DNA of 64,000 nucleotides, taken from the NCBI RefSeq assembly GCF_036588685.1, contig NC_086374.1, forward strand, positions 34,278,886 to 34,342,885, written 5' to 3'. The notes beneath the pieces are model-generated. The model saw only the letters and a list, made by a program, of their open reading frames with translations, ran no database searches and was not told the DNA's origin. Below, piece by piece: positions 22,302 to 33,840 of this stretch. A program made the translations under genes and the position numbers. Every line of letters begins with the position of its first letter. The first letter of the stretch is position 1. This DNA is from Mytilus trossulus. Lineage: Eukaryota > Mollusca > Bivalvia > Mytilida > Mytilidae.

Positions 22302-24691
22302 ACTAATACGTATTGTATATCGTTGTCAGTCTAGCTGTAAAACATATAGAAGGTAAAATAAATACTTTAAAAGAAAAGAGAGACACATATAATTTCAAGC
22401 TTCATCTGATGTTCTTATTTTATATTTTCCTTTCCATAAAACAAAATTAAAATCTTTCACAAAAGAAAAACTACAAAAATGTGAGAATTCATAAGATTTA
22501 CAAACGACAGAGCCGACTCTGAGAGTCTTATAACACATTGAGTGTGTTACAAAAACTTGTATGTGCTTTGGAGTAAACATACGGCGGACGATACCAAATA
22601 AACTCATCATAGATGTCAAGATGAAAATGTTGTTCATCGGACGCGCTTTCTGTCTTCAAGAAAAGTACGAAGTTGAAGAGTATTGATCAAAAGGACAATC
22701 AAATCAACAGCTTAAAGAGAAACTGACATAACAATGACAAAGGTGAAAATCGGCGAAAGGACAAACAACCCTGGTATGAATGCTGTAAACAAAAACATAG
22801 ATTTTGCTCGTGATCGCTAACATGTAATATATAGAAAAATATTACCTCTTATTTTGGAGATTACAATTGGCCTGTTTCTTGTGAAACATTACTCAAAATG
22901 AACTCTGATTTTCCAACGGCAGTCCAAAACATCCCCAAATCAAGTTCAGTTTTTAATTAAAGTGAGGTAATTGTTAGCTTTTGTTTGTCTGATCTGAGTG
23001 TTTGCTTTAAGGGTTTTTAATTTCAAAGTTGGAGGATTATTTTTGTGTTTTGAATTTTGCTGGTTCTCGGTTGACTTCTGTATAATGCAAGCGGAATCGA
23101 GTTTAATATTGCATGCGCATACGCCTTATTATGACATGATACTTGAGTTTTACCATTGCTCTGTCAGGGTGATGAACTTTTTTATTTATTTCTTTTATTC
23201 ATACCACATTTAATAGAAACTTAAGTTAAGCAGTTGTTACTATTCTGAACAGATAAAATTAACTTTGTTTTTTTTATAGACAGAACACCTTTTCGTCCAT
23301 GAATATAGTTACCCTATGTAAATGTGTAGCAACTGTAACTTTTTTTACTCAAAGTGTGTTATAAGTCTGTTACAAAATGTAACTTGGACAAAAAGGTTCC
23401 GGAATAAATAATCGAAAAAAAAACCATTGCTATGTTTGGCTTTTCCAAACAAAACGTTTCGAAAGTTTCCTTGTGCTAAAATTTACAAAACTGTTTCAGA
23501 CATAATTAGTGTTGTAATCAAGATTTGTCATTTGTATTTGATATGATGCCAAAAAAACACCAACTTGAATGTAAATAATGAAGATCATACATAAAACCAT
23601 GCAACAATGTGACTGAACAAGATTTCCTTAAAAAGTAAAATCAATAAAATACTGAACTCCAAGGAAATTCAAAACGGAAAGTCCTTAAGTTAATAAAATG
23701 GCAAATTAAAAGCCCAAACACATCAAACGAATGGATAACAACAGTCATATTCCTGAACTGGAACAGGCATATTCTTATGTAGAAAATGATGGTATAAACC
23801 TGACAGTGTGTTAAAAGTGTATCCTCCCAATATACTGTAGGAATATTTTTTTATGATTAGCGAGAAATGAATTGCAAATGCGGATTAACACGATACAACT
23901 TTTAAGTACCCAATTTAGACAAAGTTTTCTGTAACAGTGTTATTCTTTTGTTTATAAACGAGTTTTGTCGGATAAAAGTTGACTCTTGTAAACTTTGTTC
24001 TTGTTTTTTAGCTGACAAATTCAAAGATATTTTGTTTTGTATTCTAGTTGATAAAAAAAATTACCTGATTTTAACACATATTAAGCTAATCCACATGACA
24101 AATGAGGAAATATTCATGTATAACGGAAATGGTACGTGACATTGCTCTAGGAATTTCATCTATAATAAAATCATTTTAAAAGCGGCTAAATTATTTTTGA
24201 ATTCTCTTATAGTTTTATCTATTGAATGTGCATGAGTGTAAATTGAATGGAAATGGGGAATGTATGTGTGTGTGTCTTTACCACAAAATAGATTGTTGCG
24301 ACAAATTCAAAAACTTCACGGCATAAATAAGCAAAATAATTAAAAGCACAACAATTAATTGGTCCATGAATACAAATCTTTTAAACCCAAGGTTTATCAG
24401 CAAATAATCCTCTTATTATAATAATTCTAAACGATCTGTCCATTCGCACGTTGCATTAATATTACGGAAAACCATTTATGATATTTTAAGATTGTAACGA
24501 TAGCATTTGGATTAAACAATACATTCCTCATTAACTACGGTAACCTTGTTTTACAAAATCTTAATTTCAGTATTTTATTTGAAGGCAAACAAATACATTC
24601 AATCTTTGTGTAAGCTATTTATTGCGTCACTACATGAAGAGAGTTGAGAGTGTCCACTGAACATGAGGTTTGTTTTGTTATTAAAGACAGA
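22302..24691. other. Spacer between gene B and gene C
   Basis: No supported coding exon is seen. The 80-residue minus-strand frame at 22395-22637 overlaps a decayed repeat (CTCATCATAGATGTCAAGATG, GGACGCGCTTTCTGTC). A TTTATT at 24618-24623 (AATAAA on the minus strand) is a candidate polyadenylation signal about 70 bases after the gene C stop. Confidence 0.5.
23655..23820 (+). repeat. Interspersed repeat (CAAACACATCAAACGAATGGATAAC family)
   Basis: It runs AACTCCAAGGAAATTCAAAACGGAAAGTCC through TCAAACGAATGGATAACAAC to TGGTATAAACCTG. Other copies are at 31140-31390 and 59240-59345 (plus) and 36590-36760, 38560-38670, 42100-42245 and 60330-60545 (minus). Confidence 0.6.
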
Positions 24692-25226
24692 CTACTCTAA
24701 TTTACGAATTGTTACAATAGGTTTGAAATTGCTTTTCTCTAAGACTTGTTCGTCTGAGTTTGGTTTGAATGTACTAATTCTCTGTAATGTTCTAGGATTG
24801 TTGCCTTGTGATGTTTCTGCTTTGTCAAATAACGATTTAATACTATGGCCTGCTCCGTAATGCTGCGACATAAACCGCAGGTTTTCGAAAGGTTGATTTT
24901 CCATTGGCCGATGCCTGAAACTAACACTCGCAAATTCTGGCGTACTGATATTCTGTCGCCCTTTTATGTTTCTTTTGTTACTGCTACTGGAGGCTAAAGC
25001 AACTCCATCATTCGTGTCTTCTCGTTTTGTCACATCGTACCGAGTAAAGGAAAGATTACGGGACATCTTTTTCATTTCTGTAGATAATCGTCTTGCAAGA
25101 CTTTTTCTGTCTTTTCTTTCTCTTTTAATTCGTTGTTCCTGTGCTACCATATCTGCGGAATATCTATCATATTCAGATACTTCAACTATTTCAAAATCCT
25201 TTTCTTCTGGAACATGTTTCACTTTC
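24692..25226 (-). CDS. Gene C exon 8 (cytoplasmic tail and stop)
   Basis: It starts AG|GAAAGTG (RKVKHVPEEKDFEIVEV), then SEYDRYSAD, a strongly basic stretch, SFTRYDVTKRED and a long Ser/Asn-rich region ending TIRKLE at TAG 24694-24692. The annotated open frame from 25222 starts inside this exon; splicing supplies the true continuation. Opposite-strand frames here are shadows. Confidence 0.87.
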
Positions 25227-28200
25227 CTGTGAAACGAAAGTTAAAAACTAGTATATCTTTAGTCAAGTTATAGAAAAGCAATTGAAATAATTAAACCCGA
25301 AATTCATTATGAATGTCCGACATACAGACATTAACATTGATAAATGCGTTTTTCACCTTTTATTCCATTAAATTATTTGTTCATTGGTTTTCTCTCATGA
25401 ATTGTTATTCCGAGGTCGTCTTGGTAAGATAATTTTCTGGTAGGCAATCAGATACGGTGGTCGGACTAACGGAATGTCACTATCAGATACCGCATTTCTT
25501 ATTTTGTTTTAACATCTTTTGAACCTCAAGATTATCTTAAGGCGTTCATTTGTCCCATTGTAGAAGACCATAGAGCGAGTGCAAATTTGTAAAACCCTCC
25601 ACTCTTATTCTATTGGTATTTTGCTGATGGTACCGTAATCTCGCAATTAAATTGCACCACCTCCATTTTTTATTTGGGGGGGGGGGGGGGGGGGGGGTCA
25701 TATAAAGTTATTCTCTATTAAACAAACTTGTAAATTGAGCCTCTCTGATATAGTCTGCACATGTACGGTTCCGATGTTGAGACATCCAGAGTGAAGTTAA
25801 TAAATTGGAAGCTTCAGAGGCAAAATGTACTTCGTTTTTCGTACATTATTTGTAAAAAAAAATAGACTGTTCATTTTCTCTTTAAATTTCCTAACATATG
25901 TCATATCGAGGTCTTTCATAGCCCGCTATGCGTACTGTGTATAATTGCACATTTTGTAGTTCCAAACTTTAGCGTCATTTGGTCTCTGGTGGACATTTTT
26001 ATTTTAATACTTTAGAATTATAAAATAAAATATTTTATGATGCGAATAAGAAGATTATTATGAAAAGTTTTTCAGTGAGAGGAATGTCCACTATGGACAA
26101 CAGATCAAGGATGTAAACACATACAGCAAAAATAGTCAACGGATATACAAATGGACGGTGATACATGTAAGAGGCTTAAAAGTGAACAATAATCATTTCC
26201 GTTTTGCATTGTGTAATCATAACTATGTGTATTGAATTATATAGTTGTCTTAAAAACGCATAATTTAGAATTACGCACATTTCCACAATCTGTTTAAAAT
26301 GGGTACTTTTTGTTCCACAAAGACGTTCCTTGTAATTATATATAAGTTTAGATAAATAAATTCATAATTTTCTTTTATCTGTGGTAAACTTTGTTAACTT
26401 TTTTATGTGGTAAAAACAAACTACTGTTCTTTGATAGGAATAATAATACGATTTACTTTTCGGCTCTTTTTAATCAAAATTTTAAATCGAGGACAAAATG
26501 AAAATCTTATGTTGTGATAAGTCTCTGTGGGCTGGTTCTTCAGTGGCATACAGATTTATGATTTTTTTTTGTTCAATCTTTAATGAAAGTGAAATAGAGA
26601 ATTTGCTTTGTGCAGGCAGTAAGGTTTAAATTGGTCAAAATAAGCAAAGAAACATTGATGATGAATTATTCATTTACAAGTCTACACTCTACACAAAATC
26701 TATCTACAGAATAAACACGTACCTGTTTTTCTTAATTACACAGAATGAGACAACGAATATGATAAGAACAGTACCGACAAATCCGAGAATAGTAAACATT
26801 AGCCAGTCTGTAAATATAATCAAATCATTCTTATATTATATGTAAATGTGTTCATATAACATCATTTTCATATTGTATATGTATAACCGACCATTTTCTG
26901 AATATTTTCATTGGTAGTAATTATATAGCAATATGGACATGATCAGTGAGATGTCTTGATTAGACCGCGTAACCGAATATGAAGTAAGTATCCTTAATTA
27001 CATGTTTTCCGCTGTTTTTCTGTGTTTTTTGTTTTTTTAAATAATTGTTGAAGGCAGTACGGTGATCTATAAATATTAATATCTGTCTCATTTGGTCCCT
27101 TGTGGATAGTTGTCTCTTTGGTAATAAAACCACATCTTTTTTTATAATCAGCATAGATACTAATATTCAAATTTTGTATTTGCGCCCGACGCGCGTTTCG
27201 TCTACTTAAAAGACTCATCAGTGACGCTCGAATAAAAAAAGTTAAAAGGGCCAAAATGAAGTACAAAGTTGAAGAGCTTAGGACCAAACATTCCTTAAAG
27301 TCATGCTAATACAGTTATATTTGTAAGGTAGTGTATTCCTGGAAAGCCTTAGTATTTAAAAAAAAAAAGAAGCTAAATGAAGAACGAAGTTAAAGAGCAT
27401 TGAAAAACAAATATTATTAAAAGTTTTGTCAAATACAGCTACGGTAATATATTCTTTAGGTAGAAAAGCATTTAATTTAGTACATGTATTCAAAACATTC
27501 AAAGTTTTGTAAACACTTAATTTATAATTATGGCCATATTAATGATAATTCAAGTCAACACAGAAGTGCTAACTACTGGTGACACCCTCGAGGAATGAAA
27601 ACTCCACCAGCAGTGGCATCGACCCAGTAGTTGTAAATAAACTCATCATAGATACCAATATTCCAATTTTTTTTATTTGCGCTAGACGCGCGTTTCGTCT
27701 ACAAAAGACTCATCAGTGACGCTCGAATTAAAAAAAAAAACAGTTTAAAAAGACCAAAATAAAGTACAGAGTTGAAGAGCAATGAGAACCAAACACTGTA
27801 AAAGTTTTGCCAAATACAGCTGTTCTATTTCTTAGGTAGATAAGGTATGCAATACTTTTTGGCCTATGCATTATAGCTGCAATATCTTTGTTCCTACCTC
27901 GGTCGTTCGTCGGCTAATTCAACAAATATTTTCAACATATTTTTCTCAGAAACTACTTATCCTAATGATTTTTCTAGGATCACCTTGTCTATGTAGTGTT
28001 GTAACGGGTGAGCAGTTTGTGTCAGATACATGTACCTTCTACATGTATCCTGATACTTTGTTTTCAATTGTTGAGTGAACTAAAAGTGTCCGTTGCACTC
28101 ATTTCTGTGTGCATCTGACGAACACCAAAACTACAATCTTGGTATCTTTGATGAGTTTTTTTTTATCTTCTTTTCTGCATTGCTACTAAACATACTATAT

Positions 28201-31200
28201 TTCAGACCTACAGGGCAACTGCGTCCTTTTTAAGACACTGTAAATTACTACTTGGGGAATGTTTGGTTTGACAACTTGTGAATACTTGTTAAACTAGGGA
28301 ATTATCTGGATTTAGTTTTCTTTGGATCTGTTTTTCCTTTTTTTTTTCTTCTCTTGAACATGTATATTTGTTATCCTGCTTAGGGAACGACCAATTAACT
28401 TTAAAAGGAGGTGTTATTTATTTTCAAAGCAGCTCCCTTATACGCTTTTTATTTGTCTTCCTTTACACTTAAGTAATAAAAATACCTAAAGAAGCTATCT
28501 TCATTTGCAAAGGATCCGTTGTTTGTAACTGGGACATAGTAGTTGGTTCTAAAGTATTTCCAGTGTCCTCTTCAGTTGTTAATTGGTTGGAAAATGTTGC
28601 TGCTTTGTCTCCCATAGTAGTTACTTGTTTGCTAGACGACACTATGGTTGGTATTACAGATGATATAACACGATGTTGTGTAGTTGTGACTGATTCTGTT
28701 GTTTCCTCTGATTCTGTAAATTTTGTTACTATTTGGTTGCTTTGAGATGTCGTTGCCAGATATTCTGACGTCGCACCTGTCGTTTCAGTTATGTCAGTTA
28801 TTGAGTGGGTCGTCTGCTCCTGAACAGATGTGATTTGATACTGTGTTTTATGATTGCAAACATTGGTAGCACTTTCAGTCGACACTAGAACAGAAATAAC
28901 GTTTTGGTGACGCTCGACGTTAGCTAATTCGACGTCATGTGATGCAAGATTTTATTTTAAAACATTTTCTTTTTTTTTCTTTTATTTATTATTCAAAAAC
29001 TTTCTGACAAAATATGATTCTAAATAGTACTGACAGCTCTTTTTATTTTAAGTATGAAAATCATATTTTAATGCTCGAATGTAATGGAGATAGTCATGGA
29101 AAGATCTTATCGCAAATAATCCTGCATTTATACTTTCGTAAGGAAAGAAAGTATAAATCGAAGCAATCAAGAATTACAACAATTTGTATTTACATGCTTT
29201 CATCTATCTGGATTTTCAATTCTTATAATAAATGTCGGATAATAACTCCTTTTTCACTTAATTAAAGGGATTTTAACAGAATACAATTCAGTTTTCCTAT
29301 TTGAAAAGATAATCGTTTTTGAAGCTTGCAATTTCAGGACAAACTGTGTGTCGACAGTAACTATATCAAACGTGTACTTCCCACATGGTAACTCATACCT
29401 TTGCATATAAAGGACAAACTGGTGTCACAGACATCTGGATGAAGAGCGTAATATACGGAGCTACTGTAATCTAAAGATTGACAATTTCCTCCAGACATCG
29501 AGTTCACTGTAAAATGTACATAAAGTATTATTTACACAAGACAAAATACAGTAACAAAAGATATGGCTACACGAAAACAAACGGAAAAGTGTCATTTTGA
29601 GACCTTTTATACATGTAACTGACTATGCGGTAAAGGTTTTGCTTATCATTGAATCATCTGTGAGGTGATTTATTACAGTTGTTAACTTCTAGGTTTTTGG
29701 TCTATGATAGGGAGTTGTCTTATTGGCAATCATACTACGTCTTATTAGTATTATTATATTAACCTAAAATGTCGCCCTGGCGTTAGCTGACACAATTGGA
29801 TTTTTTTCTGTCCTTCTATGATTATAATTATATCTAACTTAATCTTACCTACTCTATATGTGTCCATACATCAGAATCCTCTAAATGTACCCACTCTATA
29901 TGTGTCCATACTTCGGAATCCTCTTATCTTACCTACTCTATATGTGTCTATACTTCGGAATCGTCTAATCTTACATACTCTATATGGTTCCATACTTCGG
30001 AATCCTCTAATCTTACCTACTCTATATGTGTCCATACTTCGGAATCCTCCGCATGTCTCTGCGTTGTTTCCCGGACATACTTTTGAACATTCAGTGTTTG
30101 AATTAAAGATTGCTGTGGGTGAAAAGCACATACATGCCTTGCCCTGGAAAATTCATGCAAAGTCTAAATCAAAATAATTTCAAATTGGATAAATAAAATT
30201 ATTAATTCATAACGGGACATATTGACGCTCACTGTTGGTAGTTTTTTTTTCCCCGGAATATCACAGTATTCAGCACTTCTGTGTTGACATGAATTATCAT
30301 TGATATGGTCATACTAGTAATTATAAATCAACTGTTCACAAAACCTTGAAATACCAAGTCTTTCCAGGAATACAGTTATACATTAGCTGTATTAGCATGA
30401 CTTTTAGGTATGTTTGGTTCTTTTACTCCTCAACTTCGTACTTAACTTGGTTTAAAAAAAAGATTATTCGACCGTCACTGATGAGTCTTTTGTAGACTAA
30501 ACGTGCATCTGGCTCAAATACAAAATTTCTATCCTCATATCTATATTGTGAGTTTATTGGCATGCATAAACCAATATGTAACTCTAATAAATGCATAAAT
30601 TTTTATTAGCTTCAAGTTGGTTTTTCTTTCGCTTGCTAACTGTTTGTCTTCGTTATCAAACAATGCAGTTATATATACACATTTCATGCAAAGCGAGTAT
30701 ACAAACTTATTCATTGTTAAAGACTCTGTATAGTGGTTTACATCATTGGTTCTTTTGGGATATTTGTCTCCTGGCAATCTTTCCATATATCCTTATGTGT
30801 AAAGGGGGGAAGTTATGACATATCTAAACTCGGTATGCGAAGAAGGACGTCCTTTATCATCGTAAAATGAAAAAAAACATATTTTTTTTATTCATTACAC
30901 AAAATAATCAAGTATACCTGTACTCCGAATAAGGAATATACTCGACAAAAATCGAGGCATTCAACCATCTGATTATTATCTATCTTTGATTTGATGGACA
31001 ATGCTAATTTATCTTCTTTACAACCTATAAATGACAAAGTAAACAGAAAGTATTACATAAATAAATTTGTAGTTAGCAAGCTGAAAGAGGCTTATAATAA
31101 AACAGACAAATAACAACAATAGCGAACTCCGACAAAAATAAAAAACGAAAAATCCCTTATCAAATGGCAAAATCAAAATCTCAAACACATTCAACGAACG

Positions 31201-33840
31201 GAGAACAATTGTCATATTTCTGACTTGGTACATGCATTTTCTCATGTTGAAAATTATGGATTAAACCTGGTATTGTAGCTTTAGCCTAGCTAAACCTCTA
31301 ACTTGGTATGACAATCGGCATAAAATTCCATAATATTGACAACGAAGATGTGTGAACATAACAAACAGACACAGTACAATAACACATGTTAAAAATAAGG
31401 ATACAGTTGTCAACGTTGTATAACTTGTATAATCTTAACCTCTATAAAAAAAACAAACAAATTTGTCAAAAAAAAACTAACTCAAAAAAGCATATAGACA
31501 AAGCTCATTACATGTAGCAAATATAAAAGACTAGAAAACAAAATATTACTTTAATAGCACAAAACCACAATGAAAAATTTATAAGTACCAATCAATGTTT
31601 AATGGATATTAACAAAAAAAAAGAGAACTATCTGCTTAGACTCTGGTGACGTTTAACAAAGTTCGAGTAGTAGCTGGGAAATGTATATCACATGTGCTGG
31701 TGAAATTGGTATATTACAACTTAGTTGAGGGAAATTAATAATTTAAATTTGTTATTGTCCTTTTTGTTATCGATTATGTAACTGAGATGACCATGAATGT
31801 TAAATTCGAGGTACATGTCAAAACAAGATGCAAAGGAAGCTGTTTCCGTTGTTGCCTTAATTTCTAGATCTGAAGAATATGTTAATGGTACCCAATCATA
31901 GTTGCTAATAGAGAGAACATCATCTAAATATCTGAAAATGAAAGGTTGTCAAAGAGAGACGCACAGTTCGTTTTCATATACTAGGTACAGTTGTTTCCAC
32001 GGGCATCTTCAGAAATGAAATGCTTCATTCTTTTACGAATATCTGTCAATGTACTTTTAGGGTAATGTGGGGATAATGAAACAAATATGATAATGGGAGA
32101 TTGCATAATCGCATGTAGTGATCTCTTTTTTTTGTATCTATATTTAACATACCATAACGACTATAGCTATTGTGAATGCTTAGGACCCTGAAATACTACT
32201 TTGAATTAGAAAGACCTACTTTTCATCGAGTTTCGAAATTTCGCCTTTTTTCAGAAAAAAACCATCTTCACACCGTTGGATTTTTAGTCACATCTAAATA
32301 TCTTTGCTATCAAATTTTTTTCTCAGATTGTTAAATAACGTGTGGAGTACTTGTTAAAATAATTTTGAAGTCCGGTGTTTTGTCCAAAGGTAGTGTTGAT
32401 TTCCATGGAAATTTCAGTTTATACTCAAATTCGGTATATGTTGTTATTATGGTCCAGTATTTTGATTACTTTTATTGAGTTAACATACTTGCTGCAGTTT
32501 ATTTCGTTCCTGTAGGTCAGTATATCAACAACTTAATAAAATTGTGTTTTTGTAGTCTGTTGTTAGGGTTTTTTCCCCCATGGCGTTGTCAGTTTTATTT
32601 CGTCTTACGATGTATGAGTTTGAATGTTCCTTTGGTATTTTTTGTCTCTTTTTTATCATGATTGGTAGTAATATAAAAACCTTAATAAATATGTTAAACA
32701 TTTTTTTTTCTTTTATCTTTTTGAGTGTGTATGTGGTTTTTTTTTATATTTATAAATATTATAGTGAGATTTACAAATTAGGTTACTCAGTTTAAAGAAA
32801 AACCAATGCAAACAGCAATGGTGTGAACTACAGAATATGTTCGTTCTTCAGCAATAAAAGAAAAATATTAAGCTGTAAAAAGACACTGGATAGCAGAATG
32901 AAAAACTAACGGCTCGGTTAAATATAAGAACATGTAATATGCAATAATGTGCATATTTCAGCTGTTCTCTGATCTATGGTCGGGTTGTTGTCTCTTTGAC
33001 ACATTCCCCATTTCCATTCTCAATTTTATACTATATAAATTGTTAAAGACAATAGTTGCAAAAATGTTGAAATAAATCAGGCCTACCTAGATATTCTGGC
33101 CACGGTTTTCCTAGCCATATTTTGGTATTTTGTATACTACACGATGTTATGAAGTTCAGGAGTTCTGATCCATAATCCAGTAAGGTACCAGTGAGAACGT
33201 TTGTACAATAATCAGAAGCCTCGTTCCAGTTTCTACTCTCAGGTATGAAATATAGAGTCCCAGTACATCCTGAATTATTAAGATTAATCAATTTTAGTAA
33301 GATTTTATAAAGAGATGCGGATTGAGAAAAAAAACATGTGCGTTAACATTTTGCCATAAATTATGTCCTGTTCATGCATGTACATCTGTTTTATTTGTAC
33401 TTTTAATTAAAAAAAATGAAAGAGACTGAGAATGAGAAGCTTCGATTTTCCATCCAGTAAATGTTTTAGTTTTCAAAAATAATGTCATTTAGTAGAGTAA
33501 ATTCTTGAAACATATACATGTTTAATAATGATAAACTGACACAGGTTCTCTTTAAAAATTTATTTGAAATTTCTTGTTTTCTATGAACGTTTCCGTATTG
33601 AAGGTTACTACAATTTTTTCCCAAAACAATAAATTAATCAATGTACTCTATCTGTCAACTTGTACAAGGAACGATGCTCTTCGACCCCGAAAAGATGTTA
33701 GAATAGACGGAACAGAATTCCAGATAGTGTAGATAATTATGCTTCGAATTCGTGAGAAAAAAAAACAGAAACAAAAACAAATACATACAAAAATACTCAC
33801 CCGTTGTTAGAAATAAATAAAAAACTACAAATTTATACAT
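24692..33840 (-). CDS. Gene C: type I receptor with WSC domain nested in a CTLD (8 exons, 527 aa)
   Basis: Exons on the minus strand: 33840-33801 signal peptide; 33269-33087 CTLD first half; 31024-30918 and 30143-30017 WSC domain; 29506-29399 CTLD second half; 28884-28486 Ser/Thr-rich stalk; 26807-26723 transmembrane; 25226-24692 cytoplasmic tail. The total of 1,584 bases with the stop joins in frame with GT-AG borders. The WSC part has all eight cysteines and ends CPGNNAETCGGFRSMDTYRV. WSC and CTLD modules generally bind carbohydrate, so a surface glycan receptor is likely. The stalk (about 189-321) is mucin-like. The tail (about 177 residues) has a basic patch (QRIKRERKDRKSLARR) and tyrosines such as SEYDRYSAD, but no canonical ITIM. 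Gene D is a paralogue with identical exon phases. Domain calls are mine from pattern, without a database search. Confidence 0.88.
25676..25697. repeat. Poly-G tract (22 bases)
   Basis: An uninterrupted G run in gene C intron 7. It could fold as a G-quadruplex or mark an assembly-sensitive site. Confidence 0.95.
26723..26807 (-). CDS. Gene C exon 7 (transmembrane)
   Basis: DWLMFTILGFVGTVLIIFVV then SFCVIKKN, a single membrane helix followed by Lys residues (cytosolic side). Phase 1 to 2, acceptor TTTACAG, donor CAG|GTACGT. Confidence 0.88.
27148..27860 (+). repeat. Two tandem copies of the GACGCGCGTTTCGTCTAC repeat in gene C intron 6
   Basis: Each copy runs from AACTCATCATAGATACCAATATTC-like sequence through GACGCGCGTTTCGTCTAC, ACTCATCAGTGACGCTCGAA and GAAGTTGAAGAGC. 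A linking segment contains GTCAACACAGAAGTGCTAACTACTGG and CAGCAGTGGCATCGACCCAG. Other copies are at 30335-30560 (minus), 34605-35385 (three) and 43665-43735 (minus). Confidence 0.75.
28486..28884 (-). CDS. Gene C exon 6 (mucin-like stalk)
   Basis: 133 codons very rich in Thr and Ser (for example TTHSITDITETTGATSEYLA), with one early Cys and no repeat period. It is probably an O-glycosylated stalk. Phase 1 to 1, so it can be skipped without a frameshift. Confidence 0.85.
29399..29506 (-). CDS. Gene C exon 5 (CTLD second half)
   Basis: NSMSGGNCQSLDYSSSVYY, then a CDTSLSFICK ending, the C...C....FIC signature that closes a C-type lectin-like domain. Phase 1 to 1, acceptor TTTTACAG. Confidence 0.82.
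29839..30048 (-). repeat. Five 42-bp tandem units spanning exon end and 5' splice site
   Basis: Units are 30048-30007, 30006-29965, 29964-29923, 29922-29881 and 29880-29839, each exactly 42 bp (14 codons). Each includes GGATTCCGAAGTATGG, ACATATAGAGTAG and a potential donor: GTAAGA in units 1, 3 and 5, a shifted GTAAGA in unit 2, and a weak GTACAT in unit 4. All five units read in one frame until a TGA in unit 5. The units differ by a few bases, so the repeat is not brand new. Confidence 0.92.
30017..30143 (-). CDS. Gene C exon 4 (WSC domain, part 2)
   Basis: GKACMCFSP, then TECSKVCPGNNAETCGG and FRSMDTYRV, the C.C...C...C.G....CGG....Y pattern that closes a WSC domain. It is 127 bases, phase 0 to 1, the same as in gene D. 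The last 32 bases and the GTAAGA donor are the first unit of the 42-bp tandem repeat at 29839-30048. Confidence 0.88.
30335..30560 (-). repeat. GACGCGCGTTTCGTC-family repeat, minus orientation
   Basis: Reverse-complement copy (CGACCGTCACTGATGAGTCTTTTGTAGAC) in gene C intron 3, with the GAAGTTGAGGAGTAAAAGAACC segment on the minus strand. The GCGCG core is decayed to GTGCAT. Confidence 0.6.
30918..31024 (-). CDS. Gene C exon 3 (WSC domain, part 1)
   Basis: It begins with the split Gly and CKEDK of the WSC GC..D motif and includes QMVECLDFCR and LFGVQ, the M..C...C...FG(V/L) block. The donor is CAG|GTATAC, phase 0. Confidence 0.88.
31140..31390 (+). repeat. CAAACACATCAAACGAATGGATAAC-family repeat
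   Basis: The copy runs from AATCCCTTATCAAATGGCAAAATCAAAATCTCAAACACATTC through GTATTGTAGCTTTAGCCTAGC to AACAAACAGACACAG. It lies in gene C intron 2. Confidence 0.6.
33087..33269 (-). CDS. Gene C exon 2 (CTLD first half)
   Basis: GCTGTLYFIPESRNWNEASD followed by YC, then a LLDYGSELLNFI block and IWLGKPW. The WNEA..YC and WLG signatures match the first half of C-type lectin-like domains. The exon ends EYLG in phase 1. Confidence 0.85.
33801..33840 (-). CDS. Gene C exon 1 (signal peptide)
   Basis: MYKFVVFYLFLTT plus a split Gly codon, donor CGG|GTGAGT, phase 1. It has the same 40-base coding length and phase as gene D exon 1. Confidence 0.85.

Noticed and set aside
24663-25232. Plus-strand open frames opposite the gene C tail
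   Set aside because: Antisense shadows of the tail exon with low-complexity composition.
29818-30177. Plus-strand open frame with repeated PTLYVSILRNPLI peptides
   Set aside because: It is the antisense shadow of the 42-bp tandem repeat in gene C exon 4.
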